A stretch of 64,000 bases of DNA. Origin: Microcella humidisoli (lineage in GTDB: Bacteria; Actinomycetota; Actinomycetes; Actinomycetales; Microbacteriaceae). The stretch covers positions 2,418,001 through 2,482,000 of the forward strand of contig NZ_CP101497.1 of assembly GCF_024362325.1 (NCBI RefSeq). The letters run 5' to 3'. Positions 15,142-24,636 of the stretch are shown in pieces (position 1 is the stretch's first letter; each line of letters opens with the position of its first letter). The position numbers were made by a program, and so were the translations under genes. The notes beneath the pieces are model-generated. The model was not told the origin of the DNA and searched no databases. It worked only from the letters and a program-made list of their open reading frames with translations.

Positions 15142-15980
15142 CAGATGCGGGCGGCGTGGATCGAGCTGACGAGGATCGCCCGGGCACCGAGCTCGTAGAG
15201 CGCGTCCATGACGTGATTGGTCTCGTCGCGCGGCACCATGGCCCGCACGGCGACCCACGAGCCGTCGGCGAGGGGCGAGACAGTGGGCGACTCGAGGCCC
15301 GGCGTGATGGCCTGCGCCCGCTCGAGGAGTTCGCGGGGCAGGTCGTAGTCTATGAGCACGTACTGCCGCGCGACGAGCACGCCCTGCAGTCGCCGTTGCA
15401 GCGTCGCGATGCCGGCCCGGTCGGGTTGCGCGCTGATGAGCACGGCCGTCGACTCGAGGATGACGGGGCCGACGATCTCGAGGCCCTGCGCGCGTAGGGT
15501 CGAGCCGGTCGAGACGACGTCGGCCACCGCATCCGCCACCCCGAGGCGCACCGCCGATTCGACGGCGCCGTCGAGGCGGATGAGCTGAGCAGTGATGCCG
15601 TGCTGGGCGAGGAAGCCGCCCACGAGCCCCGGGTAGCTCGTCGCGACGCGCACGCCCGCGAGATCGGCGAGCGTCGACACGGTGCCGGGAGGGGCGGCGA
15701 AGCGGAAGGTCGAGCCGCCGAAGTCGAGCGGCTGGATCTCGACGGCGGCCGAGCCGGAGTCGAGCAGCAGGTCGCGGCCCGTGATGCCCACATCGAGCGC
15801 GCCCGAGCCGACGTAGGTCGCGATGTCGCGCGGGCGCAGGTAGAAGAACTCGACGCCGTTGCGCGGGTCGGCGACCGTGAGCGCGCGCGGGTCGCGGCGC
15901 CCCGCATAGCCCGCCTCGACGAGCATCTCGACGGCGGTCTCGGAGAGCGAACCCTTGTTGGGTACCGCGATTCTCAGCAT
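15141..15980 (-). CDS. hisG: ATP phosphoribosyltransferase (long form)
   Basis: Commits ATP and PRPP to histidine synthesis and is usually feedback inhibited by histidine. The 279-residue length and the C-terminal ACT-like HisG_C region mark the long form, which does not need HisZ. The N-terminus [13 protein letters not shown] and the PRPP-binding loop near [15 protein letters not shown] are diagnostic. It starts with ATG 48 bases after hisE and is followed by hisF with a one-base overlap. Confidence 0.97.
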   Translation of the reverse strand: MLRIAVPNKGSLSETAVEMLVEAGYAGRRDPRALTVADPRNGVEFFYLRPRDIATYVGSGALDVGITGRDLLLDSGSAAVEIQPLDFGGSTFRFAAPPGTVSTLADLAGVRVATSYPGLVGGFLAQHGITAQLIRLDGAVESAVRLGVADAVADVVSTGSTLRAQGLEIVGPVILESTAVLISAQPDRAGIATLQRRLQGVLVARQYVLIDYDLPRELLERAQAITPGLESPTVSPLADGSWVAVRAMVPRDETNHVMDALYELGARAILVSSIHAARI

Positions 15981-16028
15981 GGTCTGGTCTCTTCGGTGTT
16001 GGCGCGCCCGTGCCGGGCCGCAAGTGGT

Positions 16029-16292
16029 CTAGAGGTGCTTGTAGACGTCGTCGAGCGTGAGGCCCTTCGCCAGCAGCAGCACCTGCAGGTGGTACAGCAG
16101 CTGCGAGACCTCTTCGGCCGTCTGCTCGTCGGTCTGGAACTCGGCGGCCATCCACACCTCGGCGGCCTCCTCGACGATCTTCTTGCCGATCGCATGGATG
16201 CCCGCATCGAGTTGCGCGACGGTTCCCGAGCCCTCGGGGCGCACGCGCGCCTTCTCGCTCAGCTCGGCGAACAGCGCGTCGAAAGTCTTCAC
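16029..16292 (-). CDS. hisE: Phosphoribosyl-ATP pyrophosphatase
   Basis: Removes pyrophosphate from phosphoribosyl-ATP, the second step of histidine synthesis. The 87-residue all-alpha protein (MazG-like fold) has [10 protein letters not shown] with the metal-binding glutamates and the second conserved helix [14 protein letters not shown]. The start is GTG at 16292. It sits only seven bases after a TAGCCT -10 hexamer, with no Shine-Dalgarno, suggesting a leaderless message. A hairpin overlaps the same spot. Confidence 0.96.
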   Translation of the reverse strand: MKTFDALFAELSEKARVRPEGSGTVAQLDAGIHAIGKKIVEEAAEVWMAAEFQTDEQTAEEVSQLLYHLQVLLLAKGLTLDDVYKHL

Positions 16293-16314
16293 CGGCCCAG
16301 GCTACCGGGCCGGT
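16291..16314 (-). promoter_or_regulatory. Hairpin and probable leaderless promoter of hisE
   Basis: Perfect arms ACCGGCCC (16291-16298) and GGGCCGGT (16307-16314) flank an eight-base loop that contains most of the minus-strand hexamer TAGCCT (16299-16304). The hexamer is followed by six bases and then the hisE GTG, the spacing expected when transcription starts at or next to the start codon. The inverted repeat could instead be a weak terminator for the FKBP gene (stop at 16332) or an operator for the his genes. No -35 is evident. Confidence 0.45.
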
Positions 16315-16331
16315 GCCGTGCGTTCGCGCGG

Positions 16332-16700
16332 TTAGGAGACGCCGAGCAGGTCGATGACGAAGACGAGCGTCTTGCCCGACAGACGATGACCGCCGCCGGC
16401 GGGACCGTAGGCGAGGTGCGGCGGGCAGACGAGCTGGCGGCGACCGCCGACCTTCATGCCGGGGATGCCCTTCTGCCAGCCGGCGATGAGGCTGCCGAGC
16501 GGGAAGTTGATCGACGATCCGCGGTTCCACGAGGCGTCGAACTCCTCGCCCGTCTCGAACTCGACGCCGACGTAGTGCACGTCGACCGTCGACCCGGGGG
16601 CCGCCTCGGCGCCAGTGCCGACGACGAGGTCGGTGATGACGAGGTCGGTGGGCGCGGGTCCCTCGAAGAAGTCGATCTCGGGCTTCGTGTTCTGGCTCAT
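16332..16700 (-). CDS. FKBP-type peptidyl-prolyl isomerase
   Basis: A 122-residue cytoplasmic FKBP. After a short acidic N-terminus it contains the complete FKBP domain: [20 protein letters not shown], the substrate-pocket [20 protein letters not shown], and [10 protein letters not shown]. It catalyses cis-trans isomerisation of X-Pro bonds and probably acts in protein folding. The ATG at 16700 is preferred, being four codons inside another possible ATG at 16712. It lies between rpe and hisE, with no overlap to either. Confidence 0.93.
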   Translation of the reverse strand: MSQNTKPEIDFFEGPAPTDLVITDLVVGTGAEAAPGSTVDVHYVGVEFETGEEFDASWNRGSSINFPLGSLIAGWQKGIPGMKVGGRRQLVCPPHLAYGPAGGGHRLSGKTLVFVIDLLGVS

Positions 16701-16712
16701 ACGTCCATCCAA

Positions 16713-17393
16713 TCAGACCCGGCCGGGCGTTCCGTGCGAGTGCGCCTCCGCGGCCGAGCGCAGCTCGGCGATGGCGGCCTCGACGCTGTCGCGGCCGTAC
16801 ACGGCCGACCCGGCGACGAAGGTGTCGGCGCCCGCCTCGGCCGCGATGCCGATCGTGTCGAGCGCGATGCCACCGTCGACCTGCAGCCACACGTCGAGCC
16901 CGTGGCGCTCGACGGCCTGCCGCAGCGTGCGCAGCTTCGGCATCGTCTCGGCCATGAACGACTGCCCGCTGAAACCGGGCTCGACTGTCATGACGAGCAC
17001 CTGATCGAACTCGGGCAGCAGCTCGAGGTACGGCTCGATCGCGGTGCCGGGCTTGACCGCGAGTCCGGCGCGGCTGCCGCGTTCGCGCAGCGCGCGCGCC
17101 GTCTCGACGACATCGCTCGCGGCTTCGGCGTGAAAGGTGACCGAGAACGCCCCGAGCTCGGCGTAGCCGGGTGCCCACCGGTCGGCATCGCTGATCATGA
17201 GATGCACGTCGAGCGGAATCGGCGCGATCGCCTGCAGCCGACCGACCATCTGCGGACCGAAGGTGAGGTTCGGCACGAAGTGGTTGTCCATGACGTCGAC
17301 GTGCACGAGATCGGCGCTCGCGATGCGCTCGACATCGCGCTGCAGGTTCACGAAGTCCGCCGACAGGATGCTCGGATTGATGCGCACGGTCAC
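16713..17393 (-). CDS. rpe: Ribulose-phosphate 3-epimerase
   Basis: Interconverts ribulose 5-phosphate and xylulose 5-phosphate in the pentose phosphate pathway. The 226-residue TIM barrel has [10 protein letters not shown] with the catalytic Asp, the metal-binding [27 protein letters not shown] and WLQVDGGI near the phosphate site. The GTG at 17393 overlaps the rsmB stop (GTGA) and precedes the invariant [11 protein letters not shown]. The open frame further upstream is only the shadow of rsmB. Confidence 0.97.
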   Translation of the reverse strand: MTVRINPSILSADFVNLQRDVERIASADLVHVDVMDNHFVPNLTFGPQMVGRLQAIAPIPLDVHLMISDADRWAPGYAELGAFSVTFHAEAASDVVETARALRERGSRAGLAVKPGTAIEPYLELLPEFDQVLVMTVEPGFSGQSFMAETMPKLRTLRQAVERHGLDVWLQVDGGIALDTIGIAAEAGADTFVAGSAVYGRDSVEAAIAELRSAAEAHSHGTPGRV

Positions 17394-18808
17394 GTCGCCA
17401 GCGTAGCGAGGCGCGTCAGCAGCTGGATGAACATCGCATCGGTTCCGTGCCGGTGCGGCCAGAGCTGCGCGGCTCCATGCGGCAGCTCGCCGAGATCGAG
17501 CGGGGTGAGCGTGAGCCCCGCGAGCACGGCCCGTGCGTCGAGCGGGGCGACCTCGTCGGGGCGCTCGGTGAGGAGGGCATCCACGATCGCGGTCGTCTCG
17601 TCGGGGTGCGGCGAGCACGTCACATAGGCGAGCACTCCCCCGGGCCGCAGCGCCGCGAGCGCGCTGCGCAGCAGCTCGCCCTGCAGCGCGGCGAGCGGGG
17701 CGACATCGGCCTCGGTCTTGCGCCAGCGGGCCTCGGGTCGGCGGCGCAGGGCCCCGAGTCCCGTGCAGGGGGCGTCGAGCAGGATGCGGTCGAAGGCGCG
17801 CGGTTCGCTCGCGCCGATCGCGCGGCCGTCTCCGACGCGCACCTCGACGCCGGGATCGACCGCGTGCAGCGCCCGGCGGACGAGCTCGGCGCGCGCGGGC
17901 ACGACCTCGTTCGCGACGAGGTCGGCGCCGGCCGCGCGGGCTTCGGCGGCGAGCAGCGCGGCCTTGCCGCCCGGACCGGCGCACAGGTCGAGCCAGCGCT
18001 CCCCCGCTCCTACCGGGTGCGCGCGGGACAGCGCGAGCGCCGCGAGCTGCGAACCCTCGTCCTGCACCCGGGCGGAGCCCGCGGCGACGGCGGGGTGCGC
18101 GGCGGGGTCGCCCGCCGCCGATCGGGCGCCGACCGGCGAGTAGGACGTGCGCTCGCCGAGCGTCTCGGGGCCGCTCAGCCCCGGAAGCGACGCCAGCGTC
18201 ACGCGGGGCGGCAGATTGTCGGCCACGAGCAGCGCCTCGAGCTCGGCGCCCCGACCCTCCCGCTCGAGGGCTGTGCGCAGCGCCCCCACGAGCCACGGAG
18301 GATGGGCGTGCGCGACGCCGGCGCGCTCATCGGAGTCGGTGACCCCCTCGAGCAGGCGCCCGGTCCAGGTCGCGTCGTCGTCGCGCGAAATGGTGCGCAG
18401 CACAGCGTTGACGAACCCGGTCGTTCGGGCGGCGCGTGCCCGGCGCGTCAGCTCGACCGTCTCGCCGACGGCAGCGTGGGCGGGCGTGCTCATGCCGAGC
18501 AGCTGGTGCGCCCCGAGCCGCAGCACGTCGAGCGCGACGGGATCGATCGCGCCGATCTCCCGACTCGCGGCGAGAGCGATGACCCGGTCGTAATGGCCCC
18601 GACGACGCAGCGTGCCGTAGGTCAGCTCGGTCGCGAAGGCCGCGTCGGCTCCCGTCAACCGCGCACGGCGCAGGCGCGGCGGCAGCAGGAGATTGGCATA
18701 GGCATCGTCGTCGGCGACCGCACGCAGCACGTCGAAGGCCACCTGGCGCGGCGTCGCCGTGGTGCGCGCCCGGGCTCGCGACCCCTCCGACTGCGGCCGG
18801 TCGGTCAC
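17390..18808 (-). CDS. rsmB: 16S rRNA cytosine-5 methyltransferase RsmB
   Basis: SAM-dependent RNA m5C methyltransferase of the Sun/Fmu family, expected to modify C967 of 16S rRNA. The 472-residue protein has an N-terminal NusB-like RNA-binding domain (about residues 20-150; [13 protein letters not shown] start, [14 protein letters not shown]) and a C-terminal Rossmann domain with [14 protein letters not shown] for [25 protein letters not shown] with the active-site Cys, and [10 protein letters not shown] with the second catalytic Cys. The GTG start overlaps fmt (GTGA). Confidence 0.95.
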   Translation of the reverse strand: MTDRPQSEGSRARARTTATPRQVAFDVLRAVADDDAYANLLLPPRLRRARLTGADAAFATELTYGTLRRRGHYDRVIALAASREIGAIDPVALDVLRLGAHQLLGMSTPAHAAVGETVELTRRARAARTTGFVNAVLRTISRDDDATWTGRLLEGVTDSDERAGVAHAHPPWLVGALRTALEREGRGAELEALLVADNLPPRVTLASLPGLSGPETLGERTSYSPVGARSAAGDPAAHPAVAAGSARVQDEGSQLAALALSRAHPVGAGERWLDLCAGPGGKAALLAAEARAAGADLVANEVVPARAELVRRALHAVDPGVEVRVGDGRAIGASEPRAFDRILLDAPCTGLGALRRRPEARWRKTEADVAPLAALQGELLRSALAALRPGGVLAYVTCSPHPDETTAIVDALLTERPDEVAPLDARAVLAGLTLTPLDLGELPHGAAQLWPHRHGTDAMFIQLLTRLATLAT

Positions 18809-19731
18809 GTGAACACCGGCTCGCGGTCGGCGGGCAGCCCTCGGGCCCAGTCCGCTGCGGGCATGGACTGCTTGCCCGCGGGCTGCACCCGCAGCAGCTC
18901 GAGGGGGTGCGTCGCGGTGCCGACCAGCACGCGACCGCCCGTGCGACGCACCCGTCCCGGCGGGAGGGGCGCAGCATCCCGCGCGATCGCCGCCTCGTGG
19001 ATCTTGATGATCTGCTCCGCCCAGCGGGTGAAGGCGCCCGGCTCGGGCGTGACGCCCCGCAGCCGCGCGTGCACGGCCTCCGCGGGTTCAGCCCAGTGCA
19101 GCTCGGCATCGTCGCGCTCGAGCTTGGGCGCGAGCGTCACCTCGCCCTCTTGCGCCCGCGCGACGGCCGTTCCCGCCGCGAGGGCATCGACGACCTCGAG
19201 CACGAGATCGGCTCCCGACCGACTGAGCTCGTCGAGGAGCGAGCCGGCCGTGCGCTGTGCGCCGATCGGTGTCGTCAGGCGCGCGAACCACTCGCCCTCG
19301 TCGAGGCCCTCGGTCAACTGGAACACCGTCGCCCCGGTCTCGGCGTCGCCGGCGATGATCGCGTGCTGCACGGGGGCCGCGCCGCGCCAGCGCGGCAGCA
19401 GCGAGAAGTGCAGGTTGATCCAGCCGAGGCGGGGCCACGTGAGCAGCGGTGGGCGCACGAGGGCCCCATAGGCGACGATGACGCCGAGATCGACGGCCAG
19501 CGGCAGCAGCTCGGACTCGATCTCGCCGAGGCGCCGCGCCTCGAGCACGGGCAGGCCGAGTCGCTGCGCTTCGACCGCCACGGGGGTCGGCGACAGCACC
19601 CGTCGGCGACCCTGCGGCGTGGGCGGGCGGGTGATGACCCGCACGACCTCGTGCTCGCTCGCCGCGAGGGTCGTCACGGAGGGAACGGCAGCCTCGGGGC
19701 TGCCGGCGACGACGAGACGCAGCGCGGGCAT
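18805..19731 (-). CDS. fmt: Methionyl-tRNA formyltransferase
   Basis: Formylates initiator Met-tRNA with 10-formyl-tetrahydrofolate. The 308-residue protein has a formyl transferase domain with LHFSLLPRWRGAAPVQHAI (catalytic Asn-His-Asp region; Asn in WINLHFS) and a C-terminal tRNA-binding beta-barrel. The start ATG at 19731 gives the normal MPALRLVVAGSPE beginning; a TTG four codons upstream is less likely. The usual companion def is not here, but priA lies 40 bases upstream as in many bacteria. Confidence 0.96.
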   Translation of the reverse strand: MPALRLVVAGSPEAAVPSVTTLAASEHEVVRVITRPPTPQGRRRVLSPTPVAVEAQRLGLPVLEARRLGEIESELLPLAVDLGVIVAYGALVRPPLLTWPRLGWINLHFSLLPRWRGAAPVQHAIIAGDAETGATVFQLTEGLDEGEWFARLTTPIGAQRTAGSLLDELSRSGADLVLEVVDALAAGTAVARAQEGEVTLAPKLERDDAELHWAEPAEAVHARLRGVTPEPGAFTRWAEQIIKIHEAAIARDAAPLPPGRVRRTGGRVLVGTATHPLELLRVQPAGKQSMPAADWARGLPADREPVFT

Positions 19732-19771
19732 GCCCCCATTCAACCGGATGCCCGCACGCGGCTCGACCGCC

Positions 19772-21832
19772 TCAGGGACCCGGCGGGCGTCCCGTCGGGT
19801 CGTCGAACGGCTCGGTGTCGTCGAACCGCACGCGCAGCGCCGGCACGCGGCGCCGCGGCGGCGCTCCCGGCACCCGCGGGGCGCGGGCGGTCGCACCGCG
19901 AACGAGCTCGGCCTTGAGCAGCCCGGCGACCTCGGCGCCACGGCCGTAGTCGAGGCGCACGATGGCCCGAACGCGGCCCTCGTCGAGCTCGATGGGGCCG
20001 AGCACGTCGACGCCGTCGAGGTCGTCGAGCAGTGCGGTCGCGCGCGCGACGGCCTCCGGTGTGCCCGCGAGCGCCGCCACCCTCACGGCGGGCGGGAAGC
20101 GGAGCGTGCGGCGGTCGGCGAGCTCGCTCGCGGCGATGCGCTCGGGGCTGCCCGTCGCCAGCGCGGTCGCGACAGGCCCACCGACGCCGACGAGCAGTAC
20201 GGGCGCGTCGGGGGCTGCCAGGGCGGCCGCGTTGCACCACGAGCGCACGCAGTCTTCGACAACGCGCAGGCTCTCGCGCGCGAGCATCCCCTCGCCGTCG
20301 AGCAGCAGCACCGCGCGGTAGCCGCCCGGAACGAGCGGCTCAGCGCCGCGCGTCGCGACGACGAGCGTGCGACCGGCCGGTGCCGATTGCAGCGGAGTCG
20401 CGCCGTCGGAGACCACGACGCGGGCGCCAGGGAAGGCTCGACCGAGCTCGTCGGCCGTGCGCACAGACCCCTGCCCCACCGTGCGCCAACGCTCCCCCTC
20501 GCACGTCGCGCAGCGCCACCCGACCGCGAGCGCGCCGCACCAGCGACACGAGGCCGCGGCACCCGCGCGCGGGATGCCGAGCGGACCGCGGCAGGTCGTG
20601 CAGCGGGCGGTCTCGCCGCAGTCGACGCACGCCAGGCGCGGCGCGTAGCCGGGCCGAGCCACCTGCACGAGCACCGGACCGCGCTGCAGGGCGTCAGCGA
20701 CGGCGCGCCACGCACTCGACGGGATGCGGGCCCGCGCCGCGGCCGCGTCGGGCGCCGTCTGGTGGGCCGTCGGCGTGATGCGGCGCCGCCAGCGGCCGCT
20801 CGGCTCGACCGCGGACATCCACCCGAGCTCGACCAGGCGCTGCACGTCGGTGCTGCGTGCGTGGGCGGCGAGCACGAGTGCGCATCCTGCATCCTCCTGC
20901 CGCAGGAGCGCCAGATCGCGACTGTGGATGCCCGGCGCATGCGGCTCGACGTGCAGGCCGTCACCGTCATCCCAGACGGCGATGAGCCCGAGGGCGGGGG
21001 CGGGCGCGAGCAACGCCGACCGGTTGCCGATGACGATGACTGGTCGCGGCTCGAGCGTGCGCAGGAATGCCCGGTAGCGGTCGGCCGCGGGCTGCACGGC
21101 ATCGATGCGGGCGACGTCCTCTGCGGGCGCGAGCGCGGCGAGGCAGCTCGAGAGGTGGTCGAGGTCGCGGTAGTCGGGAACACTGATGATCGCGCTGCGG
21201 CCCGCGGCGAGGCTCGCCGCGGCGAGTTCGGCGAGGGTGCGCAGGGCGGCCGGCACCCACGAGCCATCGGCGAGCTCGACCGGGGTGGGGATGGCGGTGA
21301 GGGCGACGCGGCGGCGCGCCTCGGACTCGTCGGTACCGACGGCGACGAGCGGGTCGCCCGCGCCGGGCAGGACCGCGGCGAGGGACTCGGCGGCATAGCC
21401 GGTCACGGCGGGCGCCGAGGGGCGCGTGGTCTCGCGGGCGGCGGTTGCGGCGGCCGACTCGGCACGGCGCGCGAGCCAGGCCTTCTCGACCCGCACCTGC
21501 CGCGGCGGCACCGCGAGTCGAACGAGGTCGCTCGCGACGCCCGCCGCACGATCGGCGGCGCGCCGCACGAGCCGCCACACCACGGCGTCGAGCACGGGCG
21601 CGGGCGAGACGACCTCGTCGAGCTCGCTCAGCACTCCCTCGTAGCCGACCTCGTCGGCGAGCTCGACGATGTAGCCCTTCGCCTGTCGCCCGGCGGATCG
21701 CAACGGCACGAGCACGCGCACGCCCGGCTGCGCGAGCTCTCTCCAGCGGTCGGGGATGCGGTAGTCGAACAGCCGGTCGAGCTGCGGCAGGGGCGAATCG
21801 AGCAGCACCCGGGCGATGGATGCCGAGGACAC
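19772..21832 (-). CDS. priA: PriA-like primosomal protein N' without helicase motifs
   Basis: A 686-residue PriA homologue, normally a replication-restart helicase. The N-terminal 3'-DNA-binding domain (about residues 1-105; DYRIPDRW, GVRVLVPL) and the paired zinc-binding cysteine motifs (CVDCG, CTTC, CRWC, CATC) are kept. The ATPase core is degenerate. The Walker A region reads DGSWVPAA (189-196) instead of GSGKT, and DEEH is replaced by DDGD (288-291). Actinobacterial PriA proteins are known for this, so it is probably a DNA-binding loader and not a pseudogene. The GTG start at 21832 lies one base after metK and 12 bases after GGAGG. Confidence 0.9.
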   Translation of the reverse strand: MSSASIARVLLDSPLPQLDRLFDYRIPDRWRELAQPGVRVLVPLRSAGRQAKGYIVELADEVGYEGVLSELDEVVSPAPVLDAVVWRLVRRAADRAAGVASDLVRLAVPPRQVRVEKAWLARRAESAAATAARETTRPSAPAVTGYAAESLAAVLPGAGDPLVAVGTDESEARRRVALTAIPTPVELADGSWVPAALRTLAELAAASLAAGRSAIISVPDYRDLDHLSSCLAALAPAEDVARIDAVQPAADRYRAFLRTLEPRPVIVIGNRSALLAPAPALGLIAVWDDGDGLHVEPHAPGIHSRDLALLRQEDAGCALVLAAHARSTDVQRLVELGWMSAVEPSGRWRRRITPTAHQTAPDAAAARARIPSSAWRAVADALQRGPVLVQVARPGYAPRLACVDCGETARCTTCRGPLGIPRAGAAASCRWCGALAVGWRCATCEGERWRTVGQGSVRTADELGRAFPGARVVVSDGATPLQSAPAGRTLVVATRGAEPLVPGGYRAVLLLDGEGMLARESLRVVEDCVRSWCNAAALAAPDAPVLLVGVGGPVATALATGSPERIAASELADRRTLRFPPAVRVAALAGTPEAVARATALLDDLDGVDVLGPIELDEGRVRAIVRLDYGRGAEVAGLLKAELVRGATARAPRVPGAPPRRRVPALRVRFDDTEPFDDPTGRPPGP

Positions 21833-21833
21833 G

Positions 21834-23027
21834 CTAAAGACCGGCCTCCGCGCGCAGCGCGTCGACGCGGTCGAGGCGCTCCCAGGTGAAGCCGGGAAGC
21901 TCACGGCCGAAGTGGCCGTAGGTGCTCGTCTGGGCGTAGATGGGACGCAGGAGGTCGAGGTCGCGGATGATCGCGCCCGGCCGCAAGTCGAACACCGTGC
22001 GGATCGCCTCGATGATGCGGGACTCGTCGACGTGCGCCGTGCCGAAGGTCTCGACGTACAGGCCGACGGGGGCGGCGGTGCCGATCGCGTAGGCCACTTG
22101 CACCTCGAGCCGATCGGCGAGCCCCGCCGCGACGGCATTCTTCGCGACCCAGCGCATGGCGTAGGCGGCGGAGCGGTCGACCTTCGACGGGTCCTTGCCG
22201 CTGAAGGCGCCGCCGCCGTGGCGCGACGCCCCGCCGTAGGTGTCGACGATGATCTTGCGGCCGGTGAGCCCGGCGTCGCCCTGCGGCCCGCCGATCTCGA
22301 ACCGCCCGGTCGGATTGATGAGCACGCGCGGCGCAGCGGCGGCGAACCCGGCCGCCTCGAGCACGGGGTCGATGACGGCGCGCCGCACCTCCTCGCGCAG
22401 CTGCTCGGTCGAGACCGAGGGCAGGTGCTGGGTCGAAAGCACGACGGTCTCGACCGTGCGGGGCACGGCGCCCTCGTAGCCGATCGTCACCTGCGTCTTG
22501 CCGTCGGGCGCGAGGTAGTCGAGCACGCCCTGCTTGCGCACCTCGGCCAGCCGCTCGGCCAGGCGGTGCGCGAGCCAAATGGGCAGCGGCATGAGCTGCG
22601 GGGTCTCGGTCGTGGCGTAGCCGAACATGATGCCCTGGTCGCCCGCACCTTGAACGTCGCCGGCGTCGGTGCTCGTGCCCTCTCGCGACTCGAAGGCCGC
22701 GTCGACGCCCTGGGCGATGTCGGGCGACTGCTCGCCGATCGACACCGAGACGCCGCACGAGCGGCCATCGAACCAGACGTCGCTCGAGGTGTAGCCGATG
22801 TCGGTCACCCGCTTGCGCACGATGCCCGGGATGTCGACGTAGCCACTCGTCGTGACCTCGCCCGCGACGTGCACGAGGCCCGTCGTGACGAGGGTCTCGA
22901 CGGCGACGCGGCTGTGCGGGTCAGCAGCCAGCAGTGCGTCGAGGATGCTGTCGGAGATCTGGTCGCAGATCTTGTCGGGGTGACCTTCGGTGACCGACTC
23001 GGAGGTGAACAGTCGCAGCGCGGTCAT
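21834..23027 (-). CDS. metK: S-adenosylmethionine synthetase
   Basis: Makes S-adenosylmethionine from ATP and methionine. The 397-residue protein has the three-domain MetK fold with signatures [23 protein letters not shown] (here [15 protein letters not shown]), and [16 protein letters not shown]. The cofactor made here is used by RsmB in the same cluster. AGGAA lies upstream of the ATG. The SAM riboswitches found in Firmicutes are not seen in the 66-base gap to coaBC. Confidence 0.98.
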   Translation of the reverse strand: MTALRLFTSESVTEGHPDKICDQISDSILDALLAADPHSRVAVETLVTTGLVHVAGEVTTSGYVDIPGIVRKRVTDIGYTSSDVWFDGRSCGVSVSIGEQSPDIAQGVDAAFESREGTSTDAGDVQGAGDQGIMFGYATTETPQLMPLPIWLAHRLAERLAEVRKQGVLDYLAPDGKTQVTIGYEGAVPRTVETVVLSTQHLPSVSTEQLREEVRRAVIDPVLEAAGFAAAAPRVLINPTGRFEIGGPQGDAGLTGRKIIVDTYGGASRHGGGAFSGKDPSKVDRSAAYAMRWVAKNAVAAGLADRLEVQVAYAIGTAAPVGLYVETFGTAHVDESRIIEAIRTVFDLRPGAIIRDLDLLRPIYAQTSTYGHFGRELPGFTWERLDRVDALRAEAGL

Positions 23028-23093
23028 GGGGTTCCTGTCGTGATCGTGCGGGCGTGCGGGTGGACGGCGTGCAGCGGGCGGCGGGATGCGCGG

Positions 23094-24305
23094 CTAGACG
23101 AGCAGGTCGAGGATACGGTGCGCGACGGTCGCCTTCTCGCCCTCGGCCCGTGCCACCACGCTACCGCCGCCGTCGAGCATGATGACGGCATTGGTCGGAG
23201 CGCCGAACCCTTCGTTCCAGCCCACCCTGTTGACGACGAGCAGATCGACGCCTTTGCGCGCGGCTTTCTCGGCCGCGATGCGCAGCAACTGCTGCTCGTC
23301 GGCCTCCGTCTCGGCGGCGAACCCCACAATGCGCTGCCCGGGGCGCCGCGCGGCGGCGAGCCCCGCGAGCACATCGGGAGTGCGCTCCAGTTCGAGGCGC
23401 AGGGTCTCGCCCACGGCATCCTTCTTGATCTTGCCCTCGGCGACGACGGTTGGTCGGAAGTCGGCGACTGCGGCGCTCATGATCACGGTGTCGGCGTGCG
23501 CGGCGCCCTCGCGCATGGCCGCCTCGAGCTCGGCGGCCGTGCCGACCTCGACGAGGGTCGCCCCGGAGGGAGGGGCGACATCGAGATGGGCGGCGACGAG
23601 CGTCACGTCAGCGCCGCGCGCGAGGGCGGCGGCCGCGAGGGCGACACCCTGCCGGCCGCTCGAGCGGTTGCCGAGAAAGCGCACGGGGTCGAGCGGCTCG
23701 CGCGTGCCCCCGGCCGAGATCAGGATGCGGCGGCCGGCGAGATCTCGCGGTCCGACGACCGCCAGTGCGGCGGCCGCGATCGCGGCGGGCTCGGTCATAC
23801 GCCCCGCGCCGACGTCGGTGCCCGTCAGTCGCCCGGAGTCGGGACCGACGATAGTCACCCCGCGCGCCCGCAGCGTCGCGATATTGGCCACCGTTGCCGC
23901 GTGCTCCCACATCTCGGTGTGCATGGCGGGCGCGATCACGAGGGGTGCGGCGCTCGCCAACACCGTCGTGCCGAGCAGGTCGCCCGCGAGCCCCGCCGCG
24001 AGCGAGGCGATCGTGTGGGCCGTCGCGGGCGCGATCACGATGAGGTCGGCGCGCTGCCCGAGTGCCACGTGGCGCACCTCGGCGACGCCCTCGTAGAGGT
24101 CGGTGTGCACGGGATTGCGACTGATCGCCTCGAGCGTCGGACGCCCGACGAAGCGCAGTGCGCCCTCCGTCGCGACGATGTGCACGTCGTGGCCGGCCAC
24201 GACGAACTCACGGGCGACACCGACGGCCTTGTACGCCGCGATGCCGCCCGTGATGCCGAGCACGACCGTCAGTCGACGCGGAGCATCCGTCGTCGCAGCG
24301 GCCAT
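23094..24305 (-). CDS. coaBC: Bifunctional CoaBC (PPC synthetase / decarboxylase)
   Basis: Two successive steps of coenzyme A synthesis. The N-terminal CoaC flavoprotein half (about residues 1-185) has the GITGGIAAYK start and a PAMHTEMW substrate region with FMN binding. The C-terminal CoaB half has ISAGGTREPLDPVRFLGNRSSGRQG, a Rossmann CTP-binding region and the lysine-rich EGKIKKD loop that closes on the substrate. The total of 403 residues is normal for the fused enzyme. It follows rpoZ by 11 bases. Confidence 0.96.
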   Translation of the reverse strand: MAAATTDAPRRLTVVLGITGGIAAYKAVGVAREFVVAGHDVHIVATEGALRFVGRPTLEAISRNPVHTDLYEGVAEVRHVALGQRADLIVIAPATAHTIASLAAGLAGDLLGTTVLASAAPLVIAPAMHTEMWEHAATVANIATLRARGVTIVGPDSGRLTGTDVGAGRMTEPAAIAAAALAVVGPRDLAGRRILISAGGTREPLDPVRFLGNRSSGRQGVALAAAALARGADVTLVAAHLDVAPPSGATLVEVGTAAELEAAMREGAAHADTVIMSAAVADFRPTVVAEGKIKKDAVGETLRLELERTPDVLAGLAAARRPGQRIVGFAAETEADEQQLLRIAAEKAARKGVDLLVVNRVGWNEGFGAPTNAVIMLDGGGSVVARAEGEKATVAHRILDLLV

Positions 24306-24316
24306 GCGGATCGGAC

Positions 24317-24574
24317 CTAGTCCGTGAGGCGGGTCAGGACGAGCTTGTCCTCGTTGATCTCGTGCAGCGCGACCGAGAGCGGCTTGTCGTCGACGGTCGA
24401 GTCGACGAGCGGGCCGACGTTGTCGAACAGGCTGCCCTCGTGCAGGTCGGCGTAGTAGTCGTTGATCTGGCGCGCGCGCTTCGAGGCGAAGATGACCAGC
24501 TGGTACTTCGAGTCGACCTTCGACAGCAGATCGTCGATGGGGGGCTCGATAATGCCCGAGTTCTTGTCAGCCAT
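24317..24574 (-). CDS. rpoZ: RNA polymerase omega subunit
   Basis: The 85-residue omega subunit that helps assemble RNA polymerase around beta prime. The core is [28 protein letters not shown], with the conserved KY and RARQIN motifs, followed by the conserved C-terminal stretch [17 protein letters not shown]. The ATG at 24574 yields the usual actinobacterial length. It follows the guanylate kinase gene by 62 bases, the conserved gmk-rpoZ-coaBC-metK-priA order. Confidence 0.96.
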   Translation of the reverse strand: MADKNSGIIEPPIDDLLSKVDSKYQLVIFASKRARQINDYYADLHEGSLFDNVGPLVDSTVDDKPLSVALHEINEDKLVLTRLTD

Positions 24575-24636
24575 GGGTCTCTCGCTCTCGTTCCGCCCGG
24601 CGCTCGATGGCCCCGGGTCTCGGTATCGCAGTCTCG

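Noticed and set aside
19772..21832. PriA as a pseudogene
   Set aside because: The frame is intact over 686 codons and the zinc cysteines are all present. Loss of helicase motifs is a known trait of actinobacterial PriA.
23028..23093. SAM riboswitch upstream of metK
   Set aside because: The gap is only 66 bases and shows none of the conserved helices of known SAM riboswitches.
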